From positions 62,001-126,000 of the forward strand of contig JAUIGV010000009.1 of assembly GCA_030432565.1 (NCBI GenBank): a stretch of DNA of 64,000 nucleotides, given 5' to 3'. This DNA is from Verrucomicrobiia bacterium (GTDB lineage: Bacteria; Verrucomicrobiota; Verrucomicrobiia; Verrucomicrobiales; Akkermansiaceae). The notes beneath the pieces are model-generated. The model did no database searches and had not been told where the DNA came from. It was given only the letters and a program-made list of their open reading frames with translations. The translations under genes and the position numbers were made by a program. Each line of letters starts with the position of its first letter. Within the stretch, counting starts at the first letter, position 1. Shown piece by piece: positions 17,326-26,176 of the stretch.

Positions 17326-18440
17326 TAAAGTCGCACGCGGTGCCGGTAGTAGGTCTGCAGGATCAGCGTTGCAAGGCAGCTCCGGTAGTGGGTGTCTTCG
17401 GGTGAGTCAGAGGCATATGACGCGAAGATTCCCCGGACAGCCTTCGGGTTTCCTTGATTGACTGGCTGAAAGGAGCCGTCTTTTGACTGGTGTTTGAGAA
17501 TTGAGGGAATAATCAGCTTCTGGAAGCTGGCCCACGATTCTTCATCGTGGTGAAACAAGGCCTGTGCCGCGAAGAAGTTGCCGTATAGATCAGAGTCAGC
17601 GGTGTCCCAATCGAACTTCAGACTTTTCACAAGCTTTGGGATTAACTTTTCGGAAGCGTCCGGCTCCGAATGCGAAAACTGAAGCGCGTGCGCTGCGGCG
17701 GCTGTTTTCGAAAAGGCCAATCGAGGAGTCGATTCCAGTGTCTTCACCAGAAAGGCCTGAGCCCGCCGCTTTGCGCGGTCAAGGTTTCTGAATTTAAACC
17801 CGGTCAGCTCCAGGGATCGGAGGGCAAGCAAATGCCAGCTTGTGAGCGAAATATCGCGGTGCCCGGGTGTGCTTGCCTGGTAGGCGTGATTCCATCCTCC
17901 ATTTTCGCCCTGACTGTTGATGAGGAATTGACCGCAGAGTTCAAGTGCCGGCTCCAAGGAGGGAATGTTTTCCTGATTGAGTTCGCAGCAAAGCAGGTAG
18001 GCTTCGGTCATTGCGTATGTTGCGATGGCATGTTCGTAAGGCCAGCGACTGTCTTTAAAGTCGGATGCGAGCTTACCCCGGTACTTTTCGGCTGTGTCAG
18101 TCAGGTGGATAATAGCAGCCAGAATGGTCTCTCCGAATTCGTCGTCGGCTGCGGTTCTCCCTTGTCCAAGAAACGTGAGAAGTCCCAAGCCGGTCATGCC
18201 AACTCTCTGTCGGGACCACGAGCCGTCGGGTTCCTGGGTGTTCTTGAGATAGCGGAGGGACTTCAGAACGGTCTCTTCGGAAGCGGCTTCGCCACCTGCA
18301 GTCTCGATCGCCTTGAGTCGGTCTTTCTCAAAAGGTCTGTTTTGAAAAAGGAGCGCGGCAGGATGTTGGGCTTCGAGCTCCCACTTTATCTGAGCAGGCA
18401 GAGAGAGCGACAAACCAAACAGGATGACTGGGATTTTCAT
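17325..18440 (-). CDS. Toroid paralog 4: secreted, most divergent prenyltransferase/squalene-oxidase repeat protein
   Basis: 371 residues from the ATG at 18440, which gives a signal peptide MKIPVILFGLSLSLPAQ; the frame extends upstream but without a better N-terminus. Toroid motifs are kept: 'GSWSRQRVGMTGLGLLTFLG', 'WPYEHAIATYAMTEAYLLC', 'LTSWHLLALRS', 'DSDLYGNFFAAQAL', 'HYRSCLATLILQTYYR'. The repeat that in the other paralogs reads 'SGAxGYSS...GTTLAAVGA' is shortened to a segment around 'STPRLAFSKTAAAAHALQF', so one toroid hairpin is altered. The final HRVRL ends at a stop codon touching MITE-like element A. It is the first gene of the four-gene array. Function unknown. Confidence 0.76.
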   Translation of the reverse strand: MKIPVILFGLSLSLPAQIKWELEAQHPAALLFQNRPFEKDRLKAIETAGGEAASEETVLKSLRYLKNTQEPDGSWSRQRVGMTGLGLLTFLGQGRTAADDEFGETILAAIIHLTDTAEKYRGKLASDFKDSRWPYEHAIATYAMTEAYLLCCELNQENIPSLEPALELCGQFLINSQGENGGWNHAYQASTPGHRDISLTSWHLLALRSLELTGFKFRNLDRAKRRAQAFLVKTLESTPRLAFSKTAAAAHALQFSHSEPDASEKLIPKLVKSLKFDWDTADSDLYGNFFAAQALFHHDEESWASFQKLIIPSILKHQSKDGSFQPVNQGNPKAVRGIFASYASDSPEDTHYRSCLATLILQTYYRHRVRL

Positions 18441-18551
18441 GGTGTGATGAGACGCGCCGACAACGTAGCACAGGCGTCCCGTCTGTATTTCGCCGAAGAC
18501 ACACAAAAGAGACTCCCGGTATGGATGTCCCTCAACACGGACTCGATCAGA

Positions 18552-19013
18552 CTACTTGAGGAATTTACAGGGAATGCTGAAGTTGAGCATCGGGTTGCGT
18601 CCAAGCTCCAGTGAGATGATCGAGGTCTTTTTGACCCGGATGGAGTAGGCTTCCGCGCCGAGGATATGCTCGACCAAGGCTGAGAAATCGGGCTCGTGTC
18701 CCACGATGGCGACCCGACTAAATTTCTGATAGGCCGCGAGTTCCTGAAGAGCGACTTCCGGTCTCATTCCGCAAGCCAACCACGACTCGATGATGGGTTT
18801 CGGACAGCCTTCTTCACCGAGAATTTCAGCCGTTTCCTTGGCTCGTAGGACGGGGCTTGAAAGGACGACATCGGGGATCAGGTCGTGTTTCCTGAGAAAT
18901 TTCCCGACGCGCCGGGACTGGTCCTGACCTTTTTCGACAAGATTGCGGACGAAGTCACCACCAGACAGGCCGTGTGCTGCGGCGGTGGCGTGACGAATCA
19001 GGAGGAGCGTCAT
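18552..19013 (-). CDS. sixA: SixA-type phosphohistidine phosphatase
   Basis: 153 residues, the usual SixA length. It opens with MTLLLIRHATAA; R7-H8 form the phosphate-binding signature with H8 as nucleophile. 'SSPVLRAKETAEIL' supplies the next conserved arginine, and 'VAIVGHEPDF' carries the second histidine (H106). The family removes phosphate from phosphohistidine; in E. coli SixA acts on the nitrogen-type phosphotransferase system. The gene starts four bases after the fabG stop, so it is probably translated from the same mRNA as bioF and fabG. Confidence 0.88.
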   Translation of the reverse strand: MTLLLIRHATAAAHGLSGGDFVRNLVEKGQDQSRRVGKFLRKHDLIPDVVLSSPVLRAKETAEILGEEGCPKPIIESWLACGMRPEVALQELAAYQKFSRVAIVGHEPDFSALVEHILGAEAYSIRVKKTSIISLELGRNPMLNFSIPCKFLK

Positions 19014-19017
19014 GAGT

Positions 19018-19764
19018 TTACATGGTCATGCCGCCGTCGACTGCGAGCACCTGACCGGTGATGTAACGGGCCTCTGGTCCGGCGAGGAAGAGCGCGGCAT
19101 TGGCAATGTCATCCACCTGGCCAAAATCAGCCAAAGGGACTTTGGCGATGATGCCTTGCTTGAGGTCATCGGAAAGCTCATCGGTCATGTCGGTGGTGAT
19201 GAAGCCCGGGGCGATGGCGTTGCAAGTGACTTTTCGTCCGGCGAGTTCCCGGGCCACTGATTTGGTGAAGCCGATCAGTCCGGCCTTGGAGGCGGCATAG
19301 TTCGCCTGGCCGGCATTTCCGATCAGGCCGATCACGGAGCTGATGTTGATGATGCGGGGATCAGTCCCTTTCATCAAAGGGCGTTGCAGGGCTTTGACGA
19401 GGTTGAAGGCTCCCTTGAGGTTGGTGTCTAGGACCGCGTCCCAGTCTTCGGACTTCATTCGCATGATCAGTCCGTCACGGGTTACCCCGGCATTGTTGAT
19501 GAGGATATCGATTCCGCCAAGGTCCTCCACGATCGTTTTGCCGGTTTCCTGGACGGAATCGAAATCAGCAACGTCGAGAGCATAGAAGCGGGTGGAGTCA
19601 GGATAAGCAGCATTGATTTCCTTGGCTGCGGCTCCACAGCTCGTGGGGTTGCGGGAAATAATCGCGAGCTTGGCTCCCTCGCGGGCAAAGGCGTGGGCAA
19701 TGGCGAGGCCGATGCCGCGACCGGCTCCGGTGATGACGACACGTTTTCCTGAAAACTTGGACAT
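19018..19764 (-). CDS. fabG: 3-oxoacyl-ACP reductase FabG (short-chain dehydrogenase)
   Basis: 248 residues, typical for FabG. The nucleotide-binding motif TGAGRGIG is at 12-19, NNAG at 90-93, and the catalytic S143, Y156 and K160 in 'NISSVIG' and 'YAASKAG'. 'NAIAPGFITTDMT' and a C-terminal 'YITGQVLAVDGGMTM' are hallmarks of the fatty-acid enzyme, which reduces 3-oxoacyl-ACP with NADPH. It lies 20 bp after bioF and 4 bp before sixA. Pairing with bioF suggests it may also act on the methyl-ester pimeloyl-ACP precursor of biotin, but that is inference. Confidence 0.92.
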   Translation of the reverse strand: MSKFSGKRVVITGAGRGIGLAIAHAFAREGAKLAIISRNPTSCGAAAKEINAAYPDSTRFYALDVADFDSVQETGKTIVEDLGGIDILINNAGVTRDGLIMRMKSEDWDAVLDTNLKGAFNLVKALQRPLMKGTDPRIINISSVIGLIGNAGQANYAASKAGLIGFTKSVARELAGRKVTCNAIAPGFITTDMTDELSDDLKQGIIAKVPLADFGQVDDIANAALFLAGPEARYITGQVLAVDGGMTM

Positions 19765-19784
19765 GAAGTGAGTTTGTAGTGTTT

Positions 19785-20915
19785 TTAGAGAGAGGCCAAG
19801 GCCTCTTTGAGATGGTGAATGTTTTCCGGGCTGTGAGCTGCGCTCAACGTGATACGCAGACGGGCCGTTCCTCGTGGGACGGTGGGGTAGCGAATTGCCG
19901 GAACCAAAAACCCTTCTTTGAGAAGTGAAGCCGAGGCGGCAAGCGCGGCGCTGTTTTCTCCAAGCACCCGGGGGATGATGGGAGGGTGGGATTTGAGGTT
20001 CGGGATCCGGGATTCGAAGGCTGAGATATTTTCCTGAAGGCGTTCGCGGAGTTTTTGGCCTTCGGGGGAACCGAGGAGGGTTAGCGCGGCGAGGCTGGCA
20101 GCGACCTGAGAGGGTGGAGGTGCGGTCGAGTAGATCAAAGACCGGGCTTTGTTGATGAGGAGGTCATGCCATGCTTGTGAGGTGGCTAGGTAGCCGCCTG
20201 CGGAGCCGAGTGCTTTCCCCAGGGTTCCCATCTGAAAATCAATCTGGCCCTGAAGATTGAATTCTTCGGCAAGGCCTTGACCGGTATCGCCAAGAATGCC
20301 GACGCCATGGGCTTCGTCGAGGAAGAGGAGGGCGCCGTAATCCTTCTTCAGCGAAACGATTTCTTTAAGAGGACAAAGGTCACCATCCATGGAGAAGACG
20401 GATTCGGTGATGATCAAAGTACGGCCTTTACTGGAGATGAGGAGTTTTTTGAGCTTGTTGAGATCGTTGTGGGGGAAGATGCGGAGGGTTGCTCCGGAGA
20501 GTTTTGCCGCATCGATGAGGCAGGCGTGGGCGAGTTTATCGAGAATGATGGTGTCGCTCTTGCCAACAATTGCCGGAATAGAGCCCATCGCAGTGGAATA
20601 GCCGTTCGCGAAAGTCAGGGCGGCTTCGGCCTTCTTGAGCTTTGCAATTTTTTCTTCGAGTTGATGGAAGAGATCCAGCGATCCGCAAACCAGCCGGGAG
20701 GCTGTGCTGCCTGTTCCGTAATCCCGCAGGGCCTTGGTGGCGGCTTCAATAAGAGCCGGGTGTTGGGCGAGCCCAAGGTAATCGTTTGAGGAAAAGTTGA
20801 TGAGCTTTCGCCCTTCGAATTCGACGGTCGGAAGATGCGGATTGCTGATTTGACGAAGCCTGCGAAGCAAACCCCTCTGCTCGAGTTTTCCCAGTTCGTC
20901 TTCGGGTTTGCTCAT
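19785..20915 (-). CDS. bioF: 8-amino-7-oxononanoate synthase
   Basis: 376 residues of the alpha-oxoamine synthase family (fold type I PLP enzymes). 'SSNDYLGLA' (42-50), 'GTGSTASRLVCG' (67-78), 'DEAHGVGILG' (200-209) and the PLP lysine K234 in 'GTLGKALGSAGGYL' are all present. The enzyme condenses pimeloyl-ACP/CoA with alanine in biotin synthesis. The close paralog 2-amino-3-ketobutyrate ligase (Kbl) shares these motifs; the short N-terminus and the fabG partner favour BioF. No bioA, bioD or bioB is nearby. It is the first gene of a bioF-fabG-sixA operon that begins just beyond the secA terminator. Confidence 0.85.
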   Translation of the reverse strand: MSKPEDELGKLEQRGLLRRLRQISNPHLPTVEFEGRKLINFSSNDYLGLAQHPALIEAATKALRDYGTGSTASRLVCGSLDLFHQLEEKIAKLKKAEAALTFANGYSTAMGSIPAIVGKSDTIILDKLAHACLIDAAKLSGATLRIFPHNDLNKLKKLLISSKGRTLIITESVFSMDGDLCPLKEIVSLKKDYGALLFLDEAHGVGILGDTGQGLAEEFNLQGQIDFQMGTLGKALGSAGGYLATSQAWHDLLINKARSLIYSTAPPPSQVAASLAALTLLGSPEGQKLRERLQENISAFESRIPNLKSHPPIIPRVLGENSAALAASASLLKEGFLVPAIRYPTVPRGTARLRITLSAAHSPENIHHLKEALASL

Positions 20916-20924
20916 TTCGCTCTC

Positions 20925-20964
20925 GAAAAAAGGCGCTCCAACATTTCTGTGGAAGCGCCTTTTG
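20925..20964 (-). terminator. Rho-independent terminator after secA
   Basis: On the minus strand an 'aaaaggcgctTcca' / 'tggagcgcctttttt' stem with an AT-rich loop ends in T6. It lies about 28 bp after the secA stop and just before the bioF start. The + strand also has a short T run, so it may be weakly bidirectional. Confidence 0.85.
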
Positions 20965-20991
20965 AGTAAATGATTACATTATCAGAGCCGG

Positions 20992-23900
20992 TTACTCAGT
21001 CATGCGACCGCAGCACTGCTTGAACTTCTTGCCAGATCCGCAGCTGCAGGGTTCGTTGCGACCAACTTTGGCGATGGGGCGACGCTTCGGAAGGTTGAGC
21101 TTCAAGCCGCTTTCATCGGAACCACTGCCGGACTCAGGCACCACGCTGGATGATCCGGAGACCGCCATGTTGCTTTCATTCATGGTGCTTTCGGTTCCGC
21201 CTGAAGTTTCCTGGGGGGCATCGGCGAGAACGGGATCGATTTCACGGATGGTGGTGAAACGGAAGAGGTTGTGAACGGCCCCTTCATCGATGGTGTCCAT
21301 GAGGGCGGTGAAGAGCTTGTAAGCCTCCATCTTGTATTCCACGAGAGGATCTTTCTGACCCTGCGCGCGAAGCTGCACTCCTTCACGAAGCGAGTCCATC
21401 GAGTAAAGATGCTCCTGCCATTTTTGGTCAATGGCATTGAGCATGATGTGGCGCTCGAGAGAGTCGAGGTGTTCGGGGTTCTCCATCTCGATCTTACGCT
21501 CGTAGGCGGCGTGGATTCGATCGAGGAGGAATTTCGAGTTACCATCGACATCGCGGGTTTCAAACTCGGCATCCTCGATGGTGAGGTGAAGGGGGAAAGT
21601 CTTGTTCACCCAGTTTAGGAGTTCCATGAAGTCGGGCTGACCCTCGTCACGCTCTTCCATATAGTGACCCACCTGTGCAGGAATGACACGGTCGAGGAGT
21701 TCCATGATGAGCTCGCGGGGGTCCTCTGATTTTAGGACCTGGTTGCGATAGCCGTAAACCACCTCGCGTTGACGATTCATCACGTCATCGAAGTCGAGCA
21801 CGTATTTCCGGCGACGGTAGTACATCTGCTCGACCCGCTTCTGGGCGGTTTCGACGGAGCGGTTGAGCCACTTGTGCTCAAGGGCTTCGCCGTCCTCCAT
21901 TCCGAAGCGCTCCATCATGTTGGTCATGCGGTCGGCGGCGGCGAAGTTGCGCATCAAATCGTCCTCAAAAGAGATAAAGAATTGCGACGCTCCGGGATCG
22001 CCCTGACGGGAGCAGCGCCCGCGCAGCTGGCGGTCAATCCGGCGGGATTGGTGGCGCTCGGTGCCGATGACGAAAAGTCCTCCGGCTTCCTTGACGCCTT
22101 CTCCAAGTTTGATGTCGGTTCCCCGGCCCGCCATGTTGGTGGAGACCGTGACCGAACCCAGCTGACCGGCGGCCTTGACGATTTCGGCCTCCTGAAGGTG
22201 ATACTTTGCGTTGAGAACCTTGTGGGTGATTTTGGCTCGCTGGAGCATGCGCGAGAGTGTTTCGGAAGCTTCCACCGAGGCTGTTCCGACGAGAACTGGT
22301 TGTCCGCTTTCGTGGCATTCTTGAATCTTGGCAACAACCGCGTTGAACTTCTCTCGTCGGGTTTTGAAGACCTGATCGTTGTGATCTTTCCGCTGGTTCG
22401 GGCGGTGGGTCGGAATGGGAAGGACGTCGAGTCGGTAAATGTCGTGGAATTCCGCAGCTTCGGTTTCCGCGGTTCCAGTCATTCCGCCAAGCTTTTCGTA
22501 AAGTCGGAAGTAGTTCTGGATCGTGATGGTGGCATAAGTCTGGGTTTCACGCTCAATCTCCACGTTCTCCTTTGCCTCGACAGCCTGGTGAAGTCCGTCG
22601 GACCAACGGCGACCCGCCATTTCGCGACCGGTGTTTTCATCGACGATGATCACCTTGCCGTCCTTGACGACATATTCGTTGTCCTTTTCGTAGAGGCAGT
22701 AGGCCTTTAGAAGCTGGGAAATGGCGTGAACGCGGGTTCCCTGGGCGTCCATCTTTGTCTGGATCTTATCTTTCTCGGCGAGGCGTTGCTCGTCGGAGAG
22801 ATCAAGATTGGCATCGACGTCCGCGAAAGCAGCGGCAAGGTCGGGAATCACGAAGGCCTCGGGATCATCCGGTGAGAGGAACTCGCGGCCCATTTCCATA
22901 AGGTCGGCATCGTGGCCTTTCTCATCAATGGTGAAATAGAGCTCTTCCTTGATGGCGAAAAGTTCCTTCTTTTGGGCATCCTGATAGAAAGAAAGTTCTG
23001 TTTTTTCAATGAGGCGGCGGGTGTCCGGATCCTCCATGAAGCGCATGAACTGGCGGTTGCGGGGTTGGCCCAGCTTGACCTTGAAGAGCGCGCGTCCGGC
23101 TACTTCTTCGTCGCCTTCCTCAATGGCCTTCTTGGCTTCGGTGGCGAGTTCGTTGCAAAGGTGGTTCTGCTTTTTCACCAACTGCTCGATGACGCCGCGG
23201 TAACGCTTGTATTCCTCGGTATTGGAAATGACGGCAGGCCCTGAGATGATAAGCGGGGTGCGGGCTTCATCGATGAGGATCGAGTCGACCTCGTCAACAA
23301 TGGCGAAGTAGTGGTCGCGCTGGACCTGATCCTCGGTGGAGCCGGCCATGCCGTTGTCGCGAAGGTAATCGAACCCGAATTCGGCGTTCGTGCCATAGGT
23401 GACATCACAATAATACTGCTCGCGGCGGAGGGCGGGGAATTGCTGGTTCTGGATGCAGCCGACGGTAAGACCGAGGTATTTGAAGAGAGCACCCATCCAC
23501 TCCGAGTCACGACGTGCAAGGTAGTCGTTGACAGTCACGAGGTGAACGCCAAGTCCGGTCAGGGCGTTCAGGAAAACGGGGAGGGTTCCCACGAGGGTTT
23601 TACCTTCTCCGGTTTGCATCTCGGCGATCATTCCACGGTGAAGCGCGATGCCTCCCACGAGCTGGACGTCGAAGTGAACCATGTCCCAGGGGATCATGTT
23701 GTCGACGACTTCGATTTCGGTTCCGCAAAGACGGCGGGCCGCGTTCTTCACGGTCGCGTAGGCTTCAGGCAGAATCTCATCGAGATATTTGTCGCGAAGT
23801 GCCGGGAATTCTTCGTCGATTTCGTTAAAGGTCGCCTTGGCGGCATCGATGTCCTCGCGGGTTTTGATGGATGTGGGCAGGGCGGGGAACTCGTCGCGGA

Positions 23901-24168
23901 GGGCGTCGAATCGCTCCTGAACGCTTGCGGCCACGGTCGCAATGGACTCATCGTCCATGATTTCGAGCTGCCGTTTGGTGGGAAGCTGGAGCGGGAGGTA
24001 GCGGTGAAGATGCTTTTGCCATCCTTTAACGCGGGCCAATAGCTGTTCTTCGGATTCCCTTTGATAGGCTTCCTCCAGCTCATTGATTCGGTCCACAATG
24101 GGCTGCATGCGCTTGAGTTCGCGTTGGTTCTTAGAGCCAACGATTTTCTGGAGAGTCCACTTGATCAT
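20992..24168 (-). CDS. secA: Protein translocase ATPase SecA
   Basis: 1058 residues, longer than the roughly 900 of E. coli SecA. Walker A is in 'MQTGEGKTLVGTLP', and 'DEVDSILIDEARTPLIISG' is the diagnostic DEAD-like block. 'MAGRGTDIKLGEGV' and 'RQLRGRCSRQGDPG' form the second motor domain. The extreme C-terminus is a SEC-C zinc motif (EPCSCGSGKKFKQCC) that binds SecB or ribosomes. The extra length lies partly in the region before the helical wing (roughly residues 300-450) and in a Ser/Gly-rich linker before the zinc motif. SecA drives export of unfolded proteins through SecYEG, here relevant to the many signal-peptide proteins. It is divergent from sucC across an 805-bp gap. Confidence 0.97.
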   Translation of the reverse strand: MIKWTLQKIVGSKNQRELKRMQPIVDRINELEEAYQRESEEQLLARVKGWQKHLHRYLPLQLPTKRQLEIMDDESIATVAASVQERFDALRDEFPALPTSIKTREDIDAAKATFNEIDEEFPALRDKYLDEILPEAYATVKNAARRLCGTEIEVVDNMIPWDMVHFDVQLVGGIALHRGMIAEMQTGEGKTLVGTLPVFLNALTGLGVHLVTVNDYLARRDSEWMGALFKYLGLTVGCIQNQQFPALRREQYYCDVTYGTNAEFGFDYLRDNGMAGSTEDQVQRDHYFAIVDEVDSILIDEARTPLIISGPAVISNTEEYKRYRGVIEQLVKKQNHLCNELATEAKKAIEEGDEEVAGRALFKVKLGQPRNRQFMRFMEDPDTRRLIEKTELSFYQDAQKKELFAIKEELYFTIDEKGHDADLMEMGREFLSPDDPEAFVIPDLAAAFADVDANLDLSDEQRLAEKDKIQTKMDAQGTRVHAISQLLKAYCLYEKDNEYVVKDGKVIIVDENTGREMAGRRWSDGLHQAVEAKENVEIERETQTYATITIQNYFRLYEKLGGMTGTAETEAAEFHDIYRLDVLPIPTHRPNQRKDHNDQVFKTRREKFNAVVAKIQECHESGQPVLVGTASVEASETLSRMLQRAKITHKVLNAKYHLQEAEIVKAAGQLGSVTVSTNMAGRGTDIKLGEGVKEAGGLFVIGTERHQSRRIDRQLRGRCSRQGDPGASQFFISFEDDLMRNFAAADRMTNMMERFGMEDGEALEHKWLNRSVETAQKRVEQMYYRRRKYVLDFDDVMNRQREVVYGYRNQVLKSEDPRELIMELLDRVIPAQVGHYMEERDEGQPDFMELLNWVNKTFPLHLTIEDAEFETRDVDGNSKFLLDRIHAAYERKIEMENPEHLDSLERHIMLNAIDQKWQEHLYSMDSLREGVQLRAQGQKDPLVEYKMEAYKLFTALMDTIDEGAVHNLFRFTTIREIDPVLADAPQETSGGTESTMNESNMAVSGSSSVVPESGSGSDESGLKLNLPKRRPIAKVGRNEPCSCGSGKKFKQCCGRMTE

Positions 24169-24463
24169 GAAATTTTGCCCGCTTTTTTCCGTCGGGAGGG
24201 GTCAAATATACCCTTCGGGCGCGAGAAGCAAGGGGGGCTTTTCGCGAAAATGCGTGGATTTTGGCGTGGCGGCTGTCTTCGTTCGTTCAAGGGCTTCACG
24301 TAATTGACCAATGAGGGGACATCGAATGGTGGTATTGTGAACAAAACGCTAGATTCACGGAGCGTGGGCTTCGCGGTTCGAGCCTCTCGGAAAACTTGAT
24401 CGCAACAGCGAGAAATTATTGGAGAGACGCTGTGACGATCAGCTGGCTCGAGCGCATTTCCCC

Positions 24464-24493
24464 AAAAACCCGGAGGCAACAACCTTCCCGGTT
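24464..24493 (-). terminator. Possible terminator downstream of the PEP-CTERM-like remnant
   Basis: On the minus strand 'aaccgggaagg' and 'cctccgggtt' pair imperfectly around a short loop and are followed by T5. It lies about 45 bp after the stop of the PEP-CTERM-like frame, where that gene's terminator would be expected. The stem contains one mismatch and one bulge. Confidence 0.4.
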
Positions 24494-24539
24494 GTGGGAG
24501 AGTATCAGGGAGAATAGCCTCTGAAGACTTGACCCGGTC

Positions 24540-24740
24540 TTAGCGGCGCTTGCGTCTTGCCGTGACCCCAAGAAATCCAAATCCGAATTGAAGAGCAGGC
24601 GAGGCCTCGGGAATCACGGTGGCCTTGAGAGGCAATGAGTCTGCAGTCGGACCACTTCCCGGGGTCCAAATGGAGGTGCCCGGGGTGACCCCAAGGTCGG
24701 CAGAAGAGGACTTGGCGAAGTTGCCGCTCCAATCCAAAAC
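24540..24740 (-). pseudogene. Remnant of a PEP-CTERM-sorted protein (C-terminal piece)
   Basis: The frame ending at 24540 finishes with 'VIPEASPALQFGFGFLGVT' followed by ARRKRR. That is a Pro-Glu motif, a short hydrophobic segment and a basic tail, the layout of a PEP-CTERM exosortase sorting signal. The preceding residues (about 'DWSGNFAKSSSADLG' onward) look protein-like. Further upstream the same frame, open to an ATG at 24914, becomes Arg/Pro/Gln-rich and implausible. I therefore read it as the tail of a decayed gene. It might instead be a very short intact surface protein. Confidence 0.4.
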
Positions 24741-24973
24741 ACTTAACTGATCCTTTGATTGGGGCCGCCGATCTTGGTGGCCGCAACCCTGCCGATGCGG
24801 GGGAGAAGACGACCGGGGTTTTTGATCTCCCGGGCGAGGACCATTTAGGCTCATTCTTTTTCCGCGCGGAGAAACTTTGGCGGGTTCTGCGATTTTTAGC
24901 CGCAAGTTCGACATTTCCGCCGATTAAGCATTGCACGGGGTGTATCCATGGGTAGCGTCCGGACGTTTCCGGC

Positions 24974-26152
24974 ATGAATATCCACGAATATCAGGCAAAG
25001 GAGCTGTTCGATCGCTTTGAAGTCCCCAGTCCCCGGGGAAAGATGGCTGAAACAGCTGAAGAGGCGAAAGCCATTGCAGAAGAAATCGGTTCCGACCTTT
25101 TGGTGGTCAAAGCCCAGGTCCACGCAGGTGGCCGGGGGAAAGGCACCTTCAAAAATGGATTCGAAGGCGGCGTTCACCTCACCAAAGATCCCGCCGCCAT
25201 CGGCGAGATCGCCGGGAAGATGATCGGCGAGACCCTCGTCACAAAGCAGACCGGCGAAGAGGGCCGGCTTGTCCGCAAGGTCATGGTCGCCGACGCGGTC
25301 GAGATCGAGCACGAGTATTATCTCTCGCTCCTCATGGACCGGGACACCAGCCGTCCCGTCATCGTTGCCTCGACTGAAGGCGGCATGGATATCGAGGAAG
25401 TTGCCGAGAATCGTCCCGAGAAAATCATCAAGCAGCTGATTCATCCGCTGGCTGGACTTCAGCCTTACGAGGTCCGCAAGCTTACCGCTGCTCTTGGCTT
25501 CAAAGGCGGTGCCGCCAAGGAATTTGGCAAGCTTCTCAAGAATCTCTACAAGCTTTTCCTCAGTCTTGATTGCGATATGGTCGAAATCAACCCGCTCGTC
25601 GAAACCAAGGACGGCCAGGTCCTCGCTCTCGATGCCAAGTTCGGTTTCGATGACAATGCGCTCTATCGCCACCCCGAAGTCCTTGCTTACCGCGATACCG
25701 AAGAGGAAGATCCCCGCGAAGTTGCAGCTTCCGAGTTTGACCTGAGCTACATTGGCCTCGATGGAAATATCGCCTGTCTCGTGAATGGGGCCGGCCTTGC
25801 GATGGCCACCATGGACGCCATCAAATTTGCCGGTGGCGATCCCGCCAACTTTCTCGACGTCGGCGGTGGTGCCACCAAGGAGCAGGTCGTGGGTGCGTTC
25901 AATATCATCCAGTCCGATCCCAAAGTTGAAGCCATTTTGATCAACATCTTCGGCGGTATCATGGACTGCAACGTCATCGCCGAAGGCGTGGTTGCTGCGG
26001 TTCAGGAAACGGGCCTTAAGCTCCCGCTTATCGTCCGTCTCGAAGGAAACAACGTGGCCGCCGGTCGCGAAACCCTCAACGCTTCCGGCCTCGCCATCAC
26101 TGGCGCGGACGATCTTGCGGACGCCGCCAAAAAGGCCGTCGCCTCTGTCTAA
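24974..26152 (+). CDS. sucC: Succinate-CoA ligase [ADP-forming] beta subunit
   Basis: 392 residues, matching the usual length. It begins [15 protein letters not shown], the classic SucC N-terminus. ATP-grasp features include '[18 protein letters not shown]', '[11 protein letters not shown]' with metal-binding E and N, and '[16 protein letters not shown]'. The C-terminal half has '[16 protein letters not shown]', 'NFLDVGGGA' and '[15 protein letters not shown]'. With SucD it converts succinyl-CoA to succinate with formation of ATP or GTP in the TCA cycle. The gene is 24 bp upstream of sucD. Codon use is richer in C-ending codons than in surrounding genes, as expected for high expression. Confidence 0.97.
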   Translation: MNIHEYQAKELFDRFEVPSPRGKMAETAEEAKAIAEEIGSDLLVVKAQVHAGGRGKGTFKNGFEGGVHLTKDPAAIGEIAGKMIGETLVTKQTGEEGRLVRKVMVADAVEIEHEYYLSLLMDRDTSRPVIVASTEGGMDIEEVAENRPEKIIKQLIHPLAGLQPYEVRKLTAALGFKGGAAKEFGKLLKNLYKLFLSLDCDMVEINPLVETKDGQVLALDAKFGFDDNALYRHPEVLAYRDTEEEDPREVAASEFDLSYIGLDGNIACLVNGAGLAMATMDAIKFAGGDPANFLDVGGGATKEQVVGAFNIIQSDPKVEAILINIFGGIMDCNVIAEGVVAAVQETGLKLPLIVRLEGNNVAAGRETLNASGLAITGADDLADAAKKAVASV

Positions 26153-26176
26153 ACTCCAAACCCAAAATATAAAAAG

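Larger units (their letters stand above)
24169..24973. other. Long divergent intergenic region between secA and sucC
   Basis: 805 bp. Besides the PEP-CTERM-like remnant (24540 to about 24740, minus) and a hairpin after it, no complete gene is convincing. Overlapping frames such as 24505-24975 minus and 24061-24303 plus have low-complexity, non-protein-like composition. A structured RNA in 24340-24500 cannot be excluded; no known motif was recognised there. Confidence 0.5.

Noticed and set aside
12277-18440. Genuine squalene-hopene or other terpene cyclases
   Set aside because: No DxDD motif or regular QW repeats; toroid proteins here carry periplasmic targeting, which does not fit a classical membrane-bound cyclase.
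24370-24400. tRNA T-arm-like 'ggttcgagcc'
   Set aside because: No matching acceptor stem, anticodon arm or D arm could be formed around it.
24505-24975. 156-codon minus-strand ORF between secA and sucC
   Set aside because: Composition is rich in Arg, Pro and Trp and it overlaps the PEP-CTERM-like frame in another phase; it looks like a random frame.
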